In this document: in pieces, positions 47,401 to 60,335 of the stretch | Numbering within the stretch: the first letter of the stretch is position 1 | Layout: every line of letters begins with the position of its first letter | Assembly (NCBI RefSeq): GCF_008831285.2 | Contig: NC_045140.1 | Coordinates: forward strand, 27,980,131-28,044,130 | Direction of reading: 5' to 3' | DNA: 64,000 nucleotides | Source: Nymphaea colorata | Taxonomy: Eukaryota; Streptophyta; Magnoliopsida; Nymphaeales; Nymphaeaceae | Notes under the pieces: model-generated | Told to the model about the DNA's origin: nothing | Seen by the model: the letters and a program-made list of their open reading frames with translations, nothing else | Database searches by the model: none | Position numbers and translations under genes: made by a program

Positions 47401-50400
47401 TCCACCCTGTTACTTAGTTTGTCATCTGCTCTTCAAAAGTAGTTCTCATTTTAGCATCTTGCTTTATCCTATCTTTGGATGATGAATCCATGTCCTGAAT
47501 TATTTATGTTTTTCTTCGGCAACTGTTATATGGTTTAACTGGTGGTATTGGGAAGTCGTATGAGCTTTCGCTCAAGTTTATTTACTTGGAGAAAAGAACC
47601 TCTTTAGTGCTCTACAGGGAATGCCTTGCTATGGAAAAATCTTTACTTTATCGGGCGAGTGCATCCAATGTGTAAATCTTCATGTTACATGTTAGTCAAC
47701 TCCAAAACATAGGACATCCTGAGTTTTAAGATAAAAGGTGATTATGGTATAGAATAATGTCACTAACTTGGTTGCAGTAAGTAAAAGCATGGATTTTCCC
47801 CTAGCCATTTGTCCTTTATCCCTTGAATGCAGATAAAATTGGACAGTGCATTATTGTGGCATTACAATGTAGAATGCCTCAGCACAGTATTCAAGTTTCA
47901 GTTATTTAGTTTCTTCTTGAACATTCAAAAGAAGGCTGGAAGCATATGTGTGGTTGAATTATTTGTGAACCCTATCATGATTTATGTTTCATATTAATGT
48001 GTTTGTTATTTGTCCAGACTGACACAAAGAAGATATCTGCTGTCTCCATATTTTTTGAGACAATGCCCTATCGGTTGGATGAGAGTACTGGCTATATTGA
48101 TTATGACCAGGTACCTGATTCAGATTCTTCTTTAGAAGCTAAAAATTATAGTTATAGTGCTAATCGTTTTCCTGTTTTAGCTGGCTCATTGACTATTCTC
48201 TGGATATTGCAAACTAATACTTGTTAAGTATGGAATATCAGAGTCACATCAAACTTTTGCATTTTGCAGCTAGAAAAAAGTGCAGCTCTCTTTAGGCCAA
48301 AACTTATAGTTGCTGGTGCAAGTGCCTATGCACGCCTTTATGATTATGCACGGATTCGCAAGGTAAGGGTATTCTTTCCTGTTTTTAGTTCTTTGTCAAT
48401 ATAGTCATTCTTCATTCCTAACTTCTTCAGCATATTATCCTCAAAAATTTTTAAAATGTGTTTATTCATTAATTTCTGCAGGTCTGTGACAAGCAAAAGG
48501 CCATTCTCTTGGCTGACATGGCACACATTAGTGGTCTGGTTGCTGCAGGTGTTATTCCATCTCCTTTTGATTATGCAGATATTGTGACCACAACAACACA
48601 CAAGTCACTCCGTGGGCCTCGTGGTGCCATGATCTTTTTCCGGAAGGGGGTTAAAGAGGTCAACAAACAAGGACAAGAGGTAAATGATACAACTATTTCC
48701 CTACCTTTTGGCTTAGTTTCAAGTTTTTTTGGCCCTTATGTGAATTGTCCTTTAGAGTCTACTTATATCATGTAAATCTTATTCTCTATCCTTCATGAAG
48801 GTGTTGTATGATTTTGAGGAGAAAATTAATGCAGCAGTCTTTCCTGGGCTTCAAGGTGGCCCACATAATCATACTATTACTGGCCTAGCAGTTGCCCTCA
48901 AACAGGTGTGCACAATTCCTTAGTGTGAAGCTTCATTTCCTTAAGCAGCTTATAGAAATAAGGTTGCACATTCTTTTTTTTTTTAAAAAAAAAATTAGAT
49001 ATGTTCTAGAATTTGGAAACATACTTGTATTCCCTGCCGTATATCATTTTTTGCTATACCCTAAGTCACATGGGGTACTTCAATAAGGTCCACATACCCG
49101 TGTCGCCGTATCCGTACCCAAAGTGGGTACGAATCTCCAAATAGCTGCTTAAGTTGCGTTGTCCTGATCAAATGGTCTTAGGTTGATGAAGCTTGTGGAT
49201 GTTGGATTCCCTTATCCTTTATAAGAATTCTTATAATTGGGAACTTAGCGGTACCATCTGAGTATAACAAGTTGAATTGCATGTGTGGTAGTTTGACTGA
49301 CAATAATAAACTATTTTTAGTACTGGAGTCTTCACTTTATTTTCAGTATTGTATTCTTGGTAATACATTAATATAACTAAAAGTTTCTTTGACACATAAC
49401 CACAAATATTACGATGTTTTGGAATATATCATGATATTAACTAAAAAAGGGAAAATACCTCAATCTTTTTGTTTCATTGTTTTATTTCCTCTTGTTTTAG
49501 GTATTTAAAGTGACCTCCTAAATGCAATACAATACTTATTGCTTTATAATTTTAACTAAATGTTTTTTTATGTCTTCTTATTAATTTTTCATTTCTTGTA
49601 TCTTTACCTGACATTTTTTTTTTTAAGAAACTCTGAGATTTTCCCAAGAAAAACAACTTTGCCAAAAAATACCCAAGAAAAACTTCACCAATAAAAACCT
49701 GAGAATGGTATTTGTTGCTATGCTTTGACAGTCCAATGTTTGGAAAAAATTATATGTAGTGCATCTCATCATTTTCTGATATGAAAAATATTAAACTGAA
49801 GATCTATTATTCAACAAGGCATTTGGTTTATTCCTGCATGGACAAATGCTGTCTCATCACTTCCTTATTGTTTGAAACACAGGCTACCACTCCTGAATAC
49901 AAAGCCTACCAGGAACAAGTGCTCAGTAATTGCTCAAAATTTGCTGAGGTATGATGTATGCAATTGTGTTTCCTGCTACTTAATTGAAACTTCAACTTAG
50001 TATGTAATGTTTTTTTCCTTTTCTATTTTATGTCATTGTGGAATCTAAGACTCTTTGGCTGGGGAGATTTTCAATTTTATTAATTATTTCCTTTGCAGTG
50101 CTTACAAAACAAAGGTTATGAGCTTGTCTCTGGAGGAACTGAAAACCACCTTGTCTTGGTGAATCTGAAAAATAAGGTACGGGCCGTACGGCAGTCTAAT
50201 ACTCTTCTTACAAATGCTATTTTAGTTATGGAGCTTTTTCTAGCATGTTACTAAGTTCTCTGTTTACCTGACAATTTTCAAATTTCAACATGGGTGCTAG
50301 CTAATGCTCATATATGTTAATTTTACAAATAGTGTATTCATTATGCAATTTTTTGGACCTATAGAGTGTATCTTGCAATGGTAAAATTTGATTTAACTAT

Positions 50401-52020
50401 GTCAGTCAAGTTAAAGGATAAAAAGCTCTACTAAATGCAGGACAAAGATAAACATCCAATGAAGACATTGGAAAGATTCTTTTTTTAAATGAATAGTTGA
50501 CAGGTGCTGAAGTGCTATTGCAGTTGTATCTTATAGGTTGGAGAAATAATTTCATGGTTCCTTTTAAGTTTTAACAGCCCAACAACTTGTTGCTCTTTTA
50601 AGTTCCAGTTGAAACTTGATCTAAAATTTTATAGGTCACTGGAATATTTATACCTAGAACATAATTACCAGTCTTCACCTTTAAATTTCAGCTGAAACCT
50701 GATGTAACGTGAAATGTATAATCAATAATTATATGTTTACATTTAGAACATAATTCTACTGCTAGACCTTGTATGTTTCCAAGCTTTTGATTGATCATAC
50801 AGGTTATATTCACAATGTAAGTAGAACTTTAAGACTCGCACCACGATATCTACTTATTTGAAGGAAATGTACAAACTGCTTCAATTTTGAAGAACTTAAG
50901 GATCTTTTCCTTGGTTTGCAGGGGATTGATGGTTCTAGAGTTGAAAAGGTGATGGAACTAGTTCATATTGCAGCCAACAAGAACACAGTTCCTGGTGATG
51001 TTTCTGCCATGGTCCCTGGTGGCATCAGGATGGGTAAGAATAAGACTGTAGATTGATCTCTTCTTTGGTTATCTGACTTTTTAACATATATCTGATCCTA
51101 TGAGCAGGAACACCGGCCCTGACATCCAGAGGTTTCACTGAGGAGGATTTTGCTAAAGTAGCAGACTTTTTTGATGCTGCAGTCTCACTAGCTCTAAAGA
51201 TCAAGGCGGAAACAAAAGGTTTGCAGCTTATATATCCTTCTAATATTTTTGTTACCTAAAATATGAATTGAATGATTGGCTGATGTTGCATTTATGTGGA
51301 CAAGGTGCATTAGTGCAAAACCTCTTCCATAGTTTCATTAGAAATTTCATCCAGCCTTAGGTGGTGATAGAACTTTGACAGTCAAAGTGACACTTATTTG
51401 AATTCTCTTGTCACAAGTTCAGTTATGCTGTTTTTCTTTTCAATGCTTCAGAAGTTCAATAAGTGACTGCAATAGTAATAAATGCTTCTGTTTGTTTGCG
51501 GATAATGACTGGAAAGCCTTGCACACTGCATTTTGAATTGTTTTTCTGCCATGTTTTCTTGTTTCCGTTGGTTAATGGTACTCCTCGCAAAAAAGAATAT
51601 GCTTTCCCTCTTTTGTTGTCATACTGGTGTACTGGCCATGTTTTACCTGCCAAACAATGGGTACTTGTGAGAACAACAATTTCAAACTTAATCTGGGTTA
51701 TTCTACTGATGTCGTGTACGATCATTTTCCCCTCGCTGTGCCACAGCCACTTTGTCCTCTTAAAGTTGCAAGCTTCTACAGTTTTGATACAACAGTTTGA
51801 TTCTTAAATTTGTTCTTTTGTGTGAGGGGAGTTGCTTATCACACGTTTGCTTACTATGGTTTTCTATGTAGGAACAAAGTTGAAGGACTTTTTGAACACT
51901 ATCCAGACAAGTGCACATTTCCAATCAGAGATTCAGAAGCTCCGCTATGATGTTGAGGAGTATGCAAAGCAATTCCCTACAATTGGATTTGAAAAGGAAA
52001 CAATGAAGTATAAGAACTGA
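44439..52020 (+). CDS. SHM1: Serine hydroxymethyltransferase, mitochondrial
   Basis: Fifteen exons, all GT-AG and in phase: 44439-44528, 44847-44897, 45099-45185, 45940-46061, 46248-46324, 46816-46940, 48018-48110, 48270-48362, 48482-48679, 48801-48905, 49883-49948, 50099-50176, 50922-51033, 51108-51218, 51872-52020. The 518-residue product matches plant mitochondrial SHMT in length, and this exon number is that of the mitochondrial form. Residues 1-30 are a basic, Ser/Ala-rich mitochondrial presequence. Marks of the family: [53 protein letters not shown] and the PLP-binding lysine in [16 protein letters not shown]. The enzyme interconverts serine and glycine with tetrahydrofolate. With glycine decarboxylase it runs the mitochondrial step of photorespiration. 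No missing catalytic residue is seen, so it looks functional. Introns 6 and 10 are longest (about 1 kb). Confidence 0.98.
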
Positions 52021-54536
52021 TGACAGCCTAATTACGCTAGGTATGTGGATCCTTCTGGAATGAGATCCCAATGTATTCAGCAATTACTTTGTGTTTTACC
52101 ATATCTAGGGACTACCGTTTAATTTTTTATCTGGATATATATATATATATATATATAATTTATTTTTTTTGGGAAATGAAGTGTATAATTCAGGTCTTAA
52201 AGGGAAGATCTGAGACAAATCACTTGTAACGTAGCAAACTTCTCAGGTGTATGAGGATGAGTCGTGAGATCTGAATGTCGATTGTGGCCTGAGGATGTAG
52301 TGGGAATCACATTCATATTAATGAACTACCCTGGCCCCTGGGAAATATAACTAATAGCCTGCGAAAGAAATGAACTATGGAGAGGGACTCCACAGTAACT
52401 GACCATGTTTGAGCCGCTCTACAATAGCTTGGTCTAGCATTGCGTCCTTATTCTGAAATTTACTACAAACAGTTTCTCACTTAGAAACCATTTTTTTGGC
52501 AGCATGGTCATTTTTCATAACTGAAGCAACCGTCTATACAGTGCCATGCATGGGCTCCTCTTGATTATTTCCTGCATTTCCATGCTTTTATTCGTTCTGA
52601 TTTGTTGTTAATTTCATGTGCAGCAGGATGAAAAGGTGCTCTTGGTGTGAGGGTTTCGAGTCCTGTTGATGCGGAAAGTTGTACGGGGAGGCAACTTGAT
52701 CTACAGGCATATTTGTAAAAGCAACTGAACTTTCTTTGGAGCAACGATGCTGTTGGTTGCGTACCAAAGCCCAAATATCAATGTATCTCGTTGGATTATT
52801 TAGTGTCCTTTTATTGGTTCCAACTGCAACTTACATGAGAGAGAGAGAGAGAGAGAGAGGTGGGGGGCGGTGATGGTTGAGATTGAGGTAGATATAGAGA
52901 GAGAATTCTTCCTCTGCTCTATCTAAATGCTACAAGGAAAAAACAGTGCCCGTCAGAATCAAACAGGAGATGTGTCTCTTATCTCGTGCCCCTTGCCCAA
53001 CAAGCTACACCATGTCCCTCGGTTGAGGGAGATAGAGAGGGAGTTTGCTATGATCTGCCAAAAGGTGGTAAACTATTGATGAAATGGTGCCATTGGATAA
53101 TTCCATTTTCCTCGTGATGTATCTCTGGGTTGGAAAATAGAGTGCTCCTTTGGTGTAACCGTATTCTAAATTTGGGTGAACGAGTCGTGAGAGACTAACT
53201 CCACGCTGATTTCAAGTATAAAAACTGTAATTTGGTGAAAGAAGTCCAGACTTGTTCACTAGTACAATGATGAGAGAAGTAAAAACTACTTCACTACGTG
53301 TTTGATTGGTTTTAATACAGTGAAGATAGACAATCAAATATGGCCTAACACACCGTCAAATTGAGAAATGCTGTCGCTGCGGTGTGATATTTTGAAGCAG
53401 CCGTTCCAAAGCTCTTAAGAAGCAACTTTTTACAAACGCACTGGTGATATTAAAAATGCTTAAGATTAAATTTCTTTCATTTAACCACACGTTACGTGTA
53501 ATTTAACACTGCAGATTATATATTTAGTGTAAAAGGACTAAAATACCCCTGATGGAAGACTCCTCTGCTATGACTGCAAAAGTGGAAGTTAGATAAAATT
53601 TCACCCTGTTAAATTGCTAAAATGCTCATTTGTAAAAAGGTGGTGGGAACATGCCTGATGCCTCCACATATTAAAGCATAACATGAGAAGTGCCTTTGCA
53701 AATTAAGCAATTAAATGCAATAACTAGAAATTTGAGCATCATCTTTCGTTGTTCCATCAAAACTTGTGCACGTTTCTGTAAAATTGAAATTTCCTAAATA
53801 AGACAAGGTTTTTAACAAATAAAACATGACTTTTGGAATACCTAAGAACTGTCGTATGTGTCCTGTACACTCCTAACGGGTTTAAGTATACCAATGTGGC
53901 TATATTTATAATTTGGCATCTCTCCTGAAGTACAAACATTCCAAACTTAGATTTTTCTTCCCTGTAGGGAAGAAAAAATTTTAAAGCTACGGATATAAAT
54001 AAACTGTAAATGGACCCTTTAAAAGTTATGTGTTTAAATAAATGGTAAACGGATCCTTTAAATTGTCAGTTATTTTTTCAAATAACATTATAAGTAGAAG
54101 AACGTTGATAAGCATAAACTCCAGCTGAGTAATTCTAAGAGGGCCCAAAAAGAAAATAAATATGTTTTAATATTCTCTTGTTCTATAATAATTCCAAATG
54201 CCAATCAGTGAAAGTCAAAATGAGTCGATCACTTTTTTTTTCCTTTCACTGTGACGACGAAGCTTTCTCCAATGGGACGAGAAAGAATCTAAAATAAGGT
54301 CTTAGGTTAGTGAACGGCGGACGATGAGCTTAAACAAATGTACATTTGATGTGGTTAATTGCAATAACCAAAAAAGAAAGGGCAGCTTTCTGTAGAGAGA
54401 ACATTAGCGAGGCCCGTCCTGTAATTTCTTTCTCGCCAAGAACTGAGGACGTTGGTCGAACGGTCGCTGGATAGGGGGGCTTCTCTCCCCTCTCCAGCGC
54501 AGACGTTTTGTGGCCTCAAATTTCAAGCTTACCGCG
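52021..54536. other. SHMT 3' flank and intergenic DNA
   Basis: The first few hundred bases should hold the SHMT 3' UTR, with a (TA)n run at about 52136-52157. A (GA)n tract lies at 52839-52858. The rest has no supported gene, RNA or clear transposon, and the short open frames are unconvincing. Confidence 0.55.
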
Positions 54537-54643
54537 AGAGAGAGAGAGAGAAGGATTAGAGAGAGAGAGAGAGAGAGCGCGACCTCAGCGACCTCCTACG
54601 AGGCACCTCCTTACTCTGTCTCTCTGTCTCTCTCTCTCTCTCT
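54537..54643 (+). promoter_or_regulatory. PPR gene leader with (GA)n then (CT)n, able to form a hairpin before the start codon
   Basis: Two GA tracts (about 54537-54577) are followed after about 40 bases by a CT tract (about 54616-54643) that runs to the ATG. The GA and CT tracts are complementary, so a transcript starting upstream could fold into a long stem ending at the start codon. Confidence 0.45.
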
Positions 54644-57095
54644 ATGGCCTCCCTGCCATCTCCTGCTGCCGCTATCTCTTTAGTGAACACTTCCATAGTT
54701 GAGCATGAATTCCAAACTATGCAATCCAGTTTCATTCCTGCCGAAAAGGTAGCTCCCTTCTTCTCATTTGGTTGCATTAGTTCCAGGGTACAGCTGTACT
54801 TTTCGGCTTTTTTGCATATACATGCCTTTCAAAGAGTGAATTCTAGCCCAATTTTTTTGTTTAGTCCAGATGCAGGGTGCGCATTATAAGAAAGGTTCTG
54901 CAATGGTTAGTCCAATTCAGAAGACTTCATTTCCCCAACGGCTAGAGTTTAGAGAGGCATTCTCTTTGTTGGTGGAAGGCAAAGAATTAGAATCAGGTGT
55001 TTACGTTCCATTGTTGCAAGAGTGTCTGGCGAGGAAGTCCGTGTTTGAAGCCCAGGCTCTCCAAGCTCGCATGATTAAGACAGGGATTCACGAGAATCTG
55101 TTTCTTTCAACTTTCATGATCAATGTTTATGCAAAATGTGGTCGCATGGAATACGCGCGCAGGATGTTTGACAATATGCCTCAACGTAATGTTGTTACGT
55201 GGACTGCCTTGATGACTGGCTATACTCACAATTCCCAGCCCATGTCCACAGCTCGCGTGTACTGCGAGATGCTGGAATCGGGCGCTTATCCTACAAACTA
55301 TACGTTAGGAACTGTCCTGAGTGCTTGCTTTTCGCTAAATGATGTGAATTTCGGAAGACAAATACACGGTTTTAGTGTAAAATATGGGATTGAAGATGAT
55401 ATTAGTGTAGCAAATGCACTCTGTAGTTTCTATTCCAAGACTGGATGCATTAAATCTGGGCTGCAGGTTTTTCAAAGGATGCCGGAGAAGAATGTGATCT
55501 CATGGACCACAATCATCTCAGCTGTTGATGACAATGGTGAACCAGAAATGGGTCTTCAACTATTTGGAGAAATGTTAACAGAGGGCGTGGAACCTAATGA
55601 GTTCACTCTGACCAGTGTGCTGGGTGCGTGCTGTGTCATGCAAGCACTGGATGTAGGGAAGCAATTACATGGTTTTATCATCAAAATTGGTTTAGAGACC
55701 AATGCGCCAGTTAGAAATTCAATTATGTACATGTATCTGAAGAATGGAGAGATTGAGGATTCACATAAATTATTAGATAATATGGATGAAATGAGCCTAA
55801 TTACATGGAATAAATTAATCGCAGGTCATGCCCAGATGATGGACCGGATGGGCAATGATCTTTCTGCTCACCATAGTGGTCTTCAGGCTTTGAGAATTTT
55901 CCAGAAGATGAATAGATCGACAACCAACCCTGACCTGTTTACCTTCTCAAGTGTGATTTCTGTGTGCAGCAAGCTGGTAGGCTTAGAACAAGGGGAGCAG
56001 ATTCACGCTCAAACTATTAAAACTGGTTTCATAACGGATGTTGTAGTTGGAAGTGCAGTGGTTAACATGTACTCGAAGTGCGGAAGCATTGAGAAAGCTA
56101 GCAGAGCATTTGTTGAAATGCCAACAAGAACTTTGATCTCTTGGACATCGATGATCACGGGCTTTGCTCAACATGGCAGATGCCATGAGGCTTTGCACCT
56201 ATTTGAAGAGATGAGGTTGGCTGGTGTTAGACCAAACAAGGTCACCTTTGTTGGTGTTCTTTCTGCCTGCAGCCACGCTGGTTTAGTAGATGATTGCCTT
56301 AAATACTTTGATATGATGAAGAGAGAATATGGGATTAATCCCGTGATGGATCATTATGCTTGTGTTATAGATATGTTTGTTCGAATTGGGGAGCTAGATA
56401 AGGCTTCTACATTCGTCAGGGAAATGGAAATTGAGCCAAACGAGTTTATTTGGTCCATCCTGCTTGCTGGATGCAGAAGCCATGGGAATATGGACTTAGG
56501 TTTCGTTGCTGCTGAGAGATTACTGGAACTGAAGCCAAAAGATACAGAAATATACTTCATGCTGTTAAATACATATCTTCAAGCAGAAAGATGGAAAGAT
56601 TTATCACGGGTTCGGAAGATTATGAAGGAAGAGAAGATAGTGAAGCTGCAGGACTGGAGCTGGATTAGCATTAAAGGTGTAGTGTATTCCTTCAGAGCTA
56701 ATGACCGATCACTTCCCCAGACTGTATATATACATGAATACCTAGAGAATTTGCTCAAAAAATCCAAAGAAATGGGATACATTGCAGAGAAGAATGCAGA
56801 AATAGCTGAGGATGAGGAGGACGAACAGAGGTTTGTAGATCAAGAGAACTGTACGAAAGAGTGTGTTGCTACTTACCACAGTGAACTGCTGGCTGTTGCT
56901 TTTGGTCTGATCAATGTCCAGGATGGCGCTTCAATTCGCATTATCAAGAATATTCGCATGTGTCGCGATTGCCATAGTGTTATTAAGACCTTCTCAATCA
57001 TAACCCAAAGAGAGATCATTGTCCGGGACGGGAAACGCCTTCATCAATTTCGAAATGGTGTATGTTCATGTGGAGATTTTGGTGGTATGGTGTGA
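54644..57095 (+). CDS. PLS-class pentatricopeptide repeat protein with E and DYW domains
   Basis: Exon 1 (54644-54748, 35 codons) and exon 2 (54870-57095) join in phase and give 776 residues. The N-terminus looks like an organelle transit peptide (MASLPSPAAAISLVNTS). A series of about a dozen PPR motifs follows (for example MINVYAKCGRMEYARRMFDN, NVVTWTALMTGYTHN, MYSKCGSIEKASRAFVEMP), then an E domain (from about GCRSHGNMDLGFVAAERLL). Last comes a DYW domain with the deaminase zinc ligands: HSE (His about 705) and CRDCH (Cys about 733 and 736), then CSCGD. PPR-DYW proteins edit specific C residues of chloroplast or mitochondrial transcripts. The target is not readable here. The usual terminal Asp-Tyr-Trp is replaced by DFGGMV. 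Confidence 0.93.
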
Positions 57096-60000
57096 GATGA
57101 TCGAGTCATGACGAATCATGAATCATTTTAAGGACTTATTTTGGGTGGCAGTAGAACTTAAGTTGAAAGAACTCGTCCACCTTTTGCTACTGTTATGACC
57201 TTAAGGCCTGTAAATTTGAGGACAAGCCTTCTTTTCCATTTTTCTGGGCTTGGAGAAGCATCCTTCGTGAATGTGTAAGTGATGGGAAATTCTAACAACT
57301 GGTTGTTAATCAAATGGACGGTTGAGAAAGATTTTCTCTCGGGATGTAAATGGGTAGGGTGTGTCTTCTGGGGATTTTGGTTTTTTTTGAGGTTCCAATT
57401 CAACCAAATTTGGTTTGCTGTGTATTTAGATGATCCAGACCTGATTCATTTACATAACTATCTTCACTTCACATGTGAAAGAGGGGAAACTAAATTATGG
57501 TTTATGCATCGTGTACCCTCTACGAACCCTTTAAATCTAATTACCATGAGTCTGCGATTACTCTTTCTAAATCATCTGCGGTGTGCACGAATTTGCTGCG
57601 TTTGTAAACTTTTAAGGTACATGAAGACGTGGGGCATAAGTGCAACTACATACTCTCTGCAGCACCTGATGCAGGGTGCGCGAAGTAGCTGGCACCACTG
57701 TTGCTCCCTCCCTTATTGCTAAGCGACCTATTTTATACGGTCGTCTGAGATTTCATTCACCTTCCCCTTCTCATGAAAGGACGAAGCATGTGAGGTTATT
57801 GAAAATTAAATGGCTGCATTGCTGCTGCGTTACTCATCAAGTTCGTTGAAATTAGGAAAGCCATTTGGTTTTAGAAATTAGTTTGCAACCAGATAAGGTG
57901 CTACCAAAAAGACGAATCTCTTCACACATCCCACCCATTTGCAACTTAGTAACCAAGTCTGCATTATATCAACGTCCTGCCAGAACACCCGCACAAAATA
58001 TCTTCCTTTCCAATTAAAGCACTCATTTAGTTAGTCACCTCTTAGTGGGATCATATTGGTTCAAAACTTAGCTGATATTTCATTGCTTCAAAGCTGAATT
58101 TGAAACCATGAGTGACTAAAGAGGCTAGGATGGGTTCTTCCCAGCCAATGTATTATCTGCCATAACAGCCAGCGAAGAGACTCAACACCTCTTCCAATGT
58201 GGCGTCTAGGGCCAAAGTTTGGAGAAGATTTCGTAAGATGTTTTACTGCAATTAAAACTACCGAGGCACCATCTCAATAATGCAGTATCAGAAATAAATG
58301 CAACAGGAAAAGTCGGAAGGCCTTTCGGAGTGGTGACTGGAGTCTGGGAAGCTTAGCAGACTCATAGTAAGATGAAGTTCGAAGGGAGTAACGCGACCTC
58401 CATTGTTTCCAAATACCGTGCATTCGAGACGATATGTCAAATAAAATCACGTCCACCGGAGGACCAAATGGGCGCAATTTTATTAGCAGAGAGGTTTAGC
58501 AGGGATGAAAGCCTCCCCACAACCAGCAACTTAAGCTGAATGTACGTTTTAATATGGAAAGCGTTGACAAATAGGATACACTGCCTCTTTCTGACGGTTC
58601 TTTCATTTTTTACAGAGAGTAGAGCAGTCAAAGGTGCAGAGTGAACGTAGTACGTGATTTGGATTATTACATGAAGCCAATCCAAACAATCAACCGATCC
58701 TAGAGACGCAAGAAAATTTCTGAACAAGATTTTGAAAGGGCAGCGATGCAGGGTCCTTCATGTCATGTCACCACCTTTTTGATGTTTTTTACAGGTTCTA
58801 CGGGATATCTATATTCTTCGCAAAAAGACAAAAATATCAGGTTCATCCCTTTTGCGTTTGAATTGAGGCTGAGCTTCCACTCTCAAGCCTTGCCAGGCAA
58901 ATATCATTAGGAAAGTGAGACGATAGAATTTTAGAGTTGTGACTTCATCCAGAGTCTTCAACTTGACATTTCCATATACCCCTCCCACCTATTCCCCTCT
59001 TCCCTGTGGTGAGAAGGTGAATATGGAATCTGAATAAATCAACGAGACACCTGAATATGGAAATGAACCGGTCAATGATCAAGCTAAAGGACGACAGTGA
59101 ACTAACCTTTCCATATTATCAAAATCATGCAGTACTTTTACCAGTTACCATTGCCGAGTCCAACAGGTTATGTAGAGGAGGCAAAAATATGCTTGAAAAC
59201 AGAACCAGGTGACACACGTCAAGCCATGTGTTTAAAGGTGAAAGGAGGTAAGGTTTCTTTTCCTTTTCTCTGTTGTCTTTCATTCTGTCCAGCGAAAGAG
59301 GGAGAGACAGCAATCAGGAACTAGAGCGGTGTTTTAGTTTTTCTTTCTCTTTTTCTGCATTGAAGAGCTGCGGTAAAGGAGAGTCCTATTTCTGCAGCAC
59401 AAATTGGTGGTTTATCCTTCAAAGACGGATGCTTCGTAATAGGGGCTTCACACTTAAACAAGAGGAAAGCAAGGACTTTGGGAAGAGAGATAGACAGCTG
59501 TGCAGCTATTAGTTCCATATACAAGAATAGTGTTCGAGCCTACACCTCCTCGTAATTGATCTAGTTACACATTTACCTTAACTGAAAAAGATGGTAGACA
59601 ATTACTGTGTGGATCTGCATGCGCACTTGCTTGCAGTCCCAGGGCTGCTGTTTCTTCTTGCACTTGGTGTGTTCTAGCAGATTCCTCAGCAACACTGGCA
59701 AATCTGTAAGCTCCTCAAGAGGTAGGTTGCCCAGTCAGTTACCCCGAAGGCTGCAATACTCTGTCGGTTCCTCCTGGTTCAGACATGGAGACAGTTGGAG
59801 ACAGTTCCAATGTTAATACGGGATGAAAACATTTCATTTGCAGAATACCGAGAAAATAAGTAGCCACACTGGTAGCCATATTATCACACTTACACGAGAT
59901 CTCACACACACATACTTTCCATTCGTAGAAAATGTGCGTATGACTTCTTAGCACTGCCAAAGGAGATGTACCAAAAAGCGTTTTAGAAGATCCAGTCAAT

Positions 60001-60335
60001 GTTCAATCAACTTCAAGAATATCTTTGCCACTTTGCCCGTTCAATATCAAAGGCAGATCCTAAAAATTCTCCAGAGAACAGATTTGCTGTAAACAATCTT
60101 GACGTTGACGTCTAGATTCTCAACAACAGAATATATGAAAAACTATATGAACAAGCAAAAAGAATAGGAGAAAACATAACATGTGAAAGAACCTCTGAAT
60201 TGACATGATGAAGCTGGCTCAATCTTTGTCCAAAAATGAACAATATGTGCCTACAAGAAAACTTCACCAACGAAGGCAGAAGCTCAAATAAAGACATATA
60301 ACCTGTGCTGATCTCCATCTGTCCATTTGGGAAAA
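57096..60335. other. Region between the convergent PPR and DHH-type genes
   Basis: The ends should contain the 3' UTRs of the two convergent genes. Otherwise no gene is supported. Minus-strand pieces near 59610-59790 read like protein in more than one frame (for example LPLEELTDLPVLLRNLL), but no exon chain can be built. Nothing repetitive or mobile stands out. Confidence 0.5.

Noticed and set aside
54749-54889. Read-through extension of PPR exon 1 to a stop at 54889
   Set aside because: A good donor (AAAAG/GTAGCT) and acceptor (TTTAGTCCAG) with in-phase joining to the long PPR frame fit better.
57279-57722. 147-codon plus-strand open frame
   Set aside because: Trp/Phe/Cys-rich chance translation in the 3' flank of the PPR gene, with no motif.
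59610-59790. Minus-strand text resembling a leucine-rich repeat (LPLEELTDLPVLLRNLL)
   Set aside because: A different frame of the same bases also looks protein-like, there are stops nearby, and no flanking exons could be joined. It could be a relic, but the evidence is too thin.
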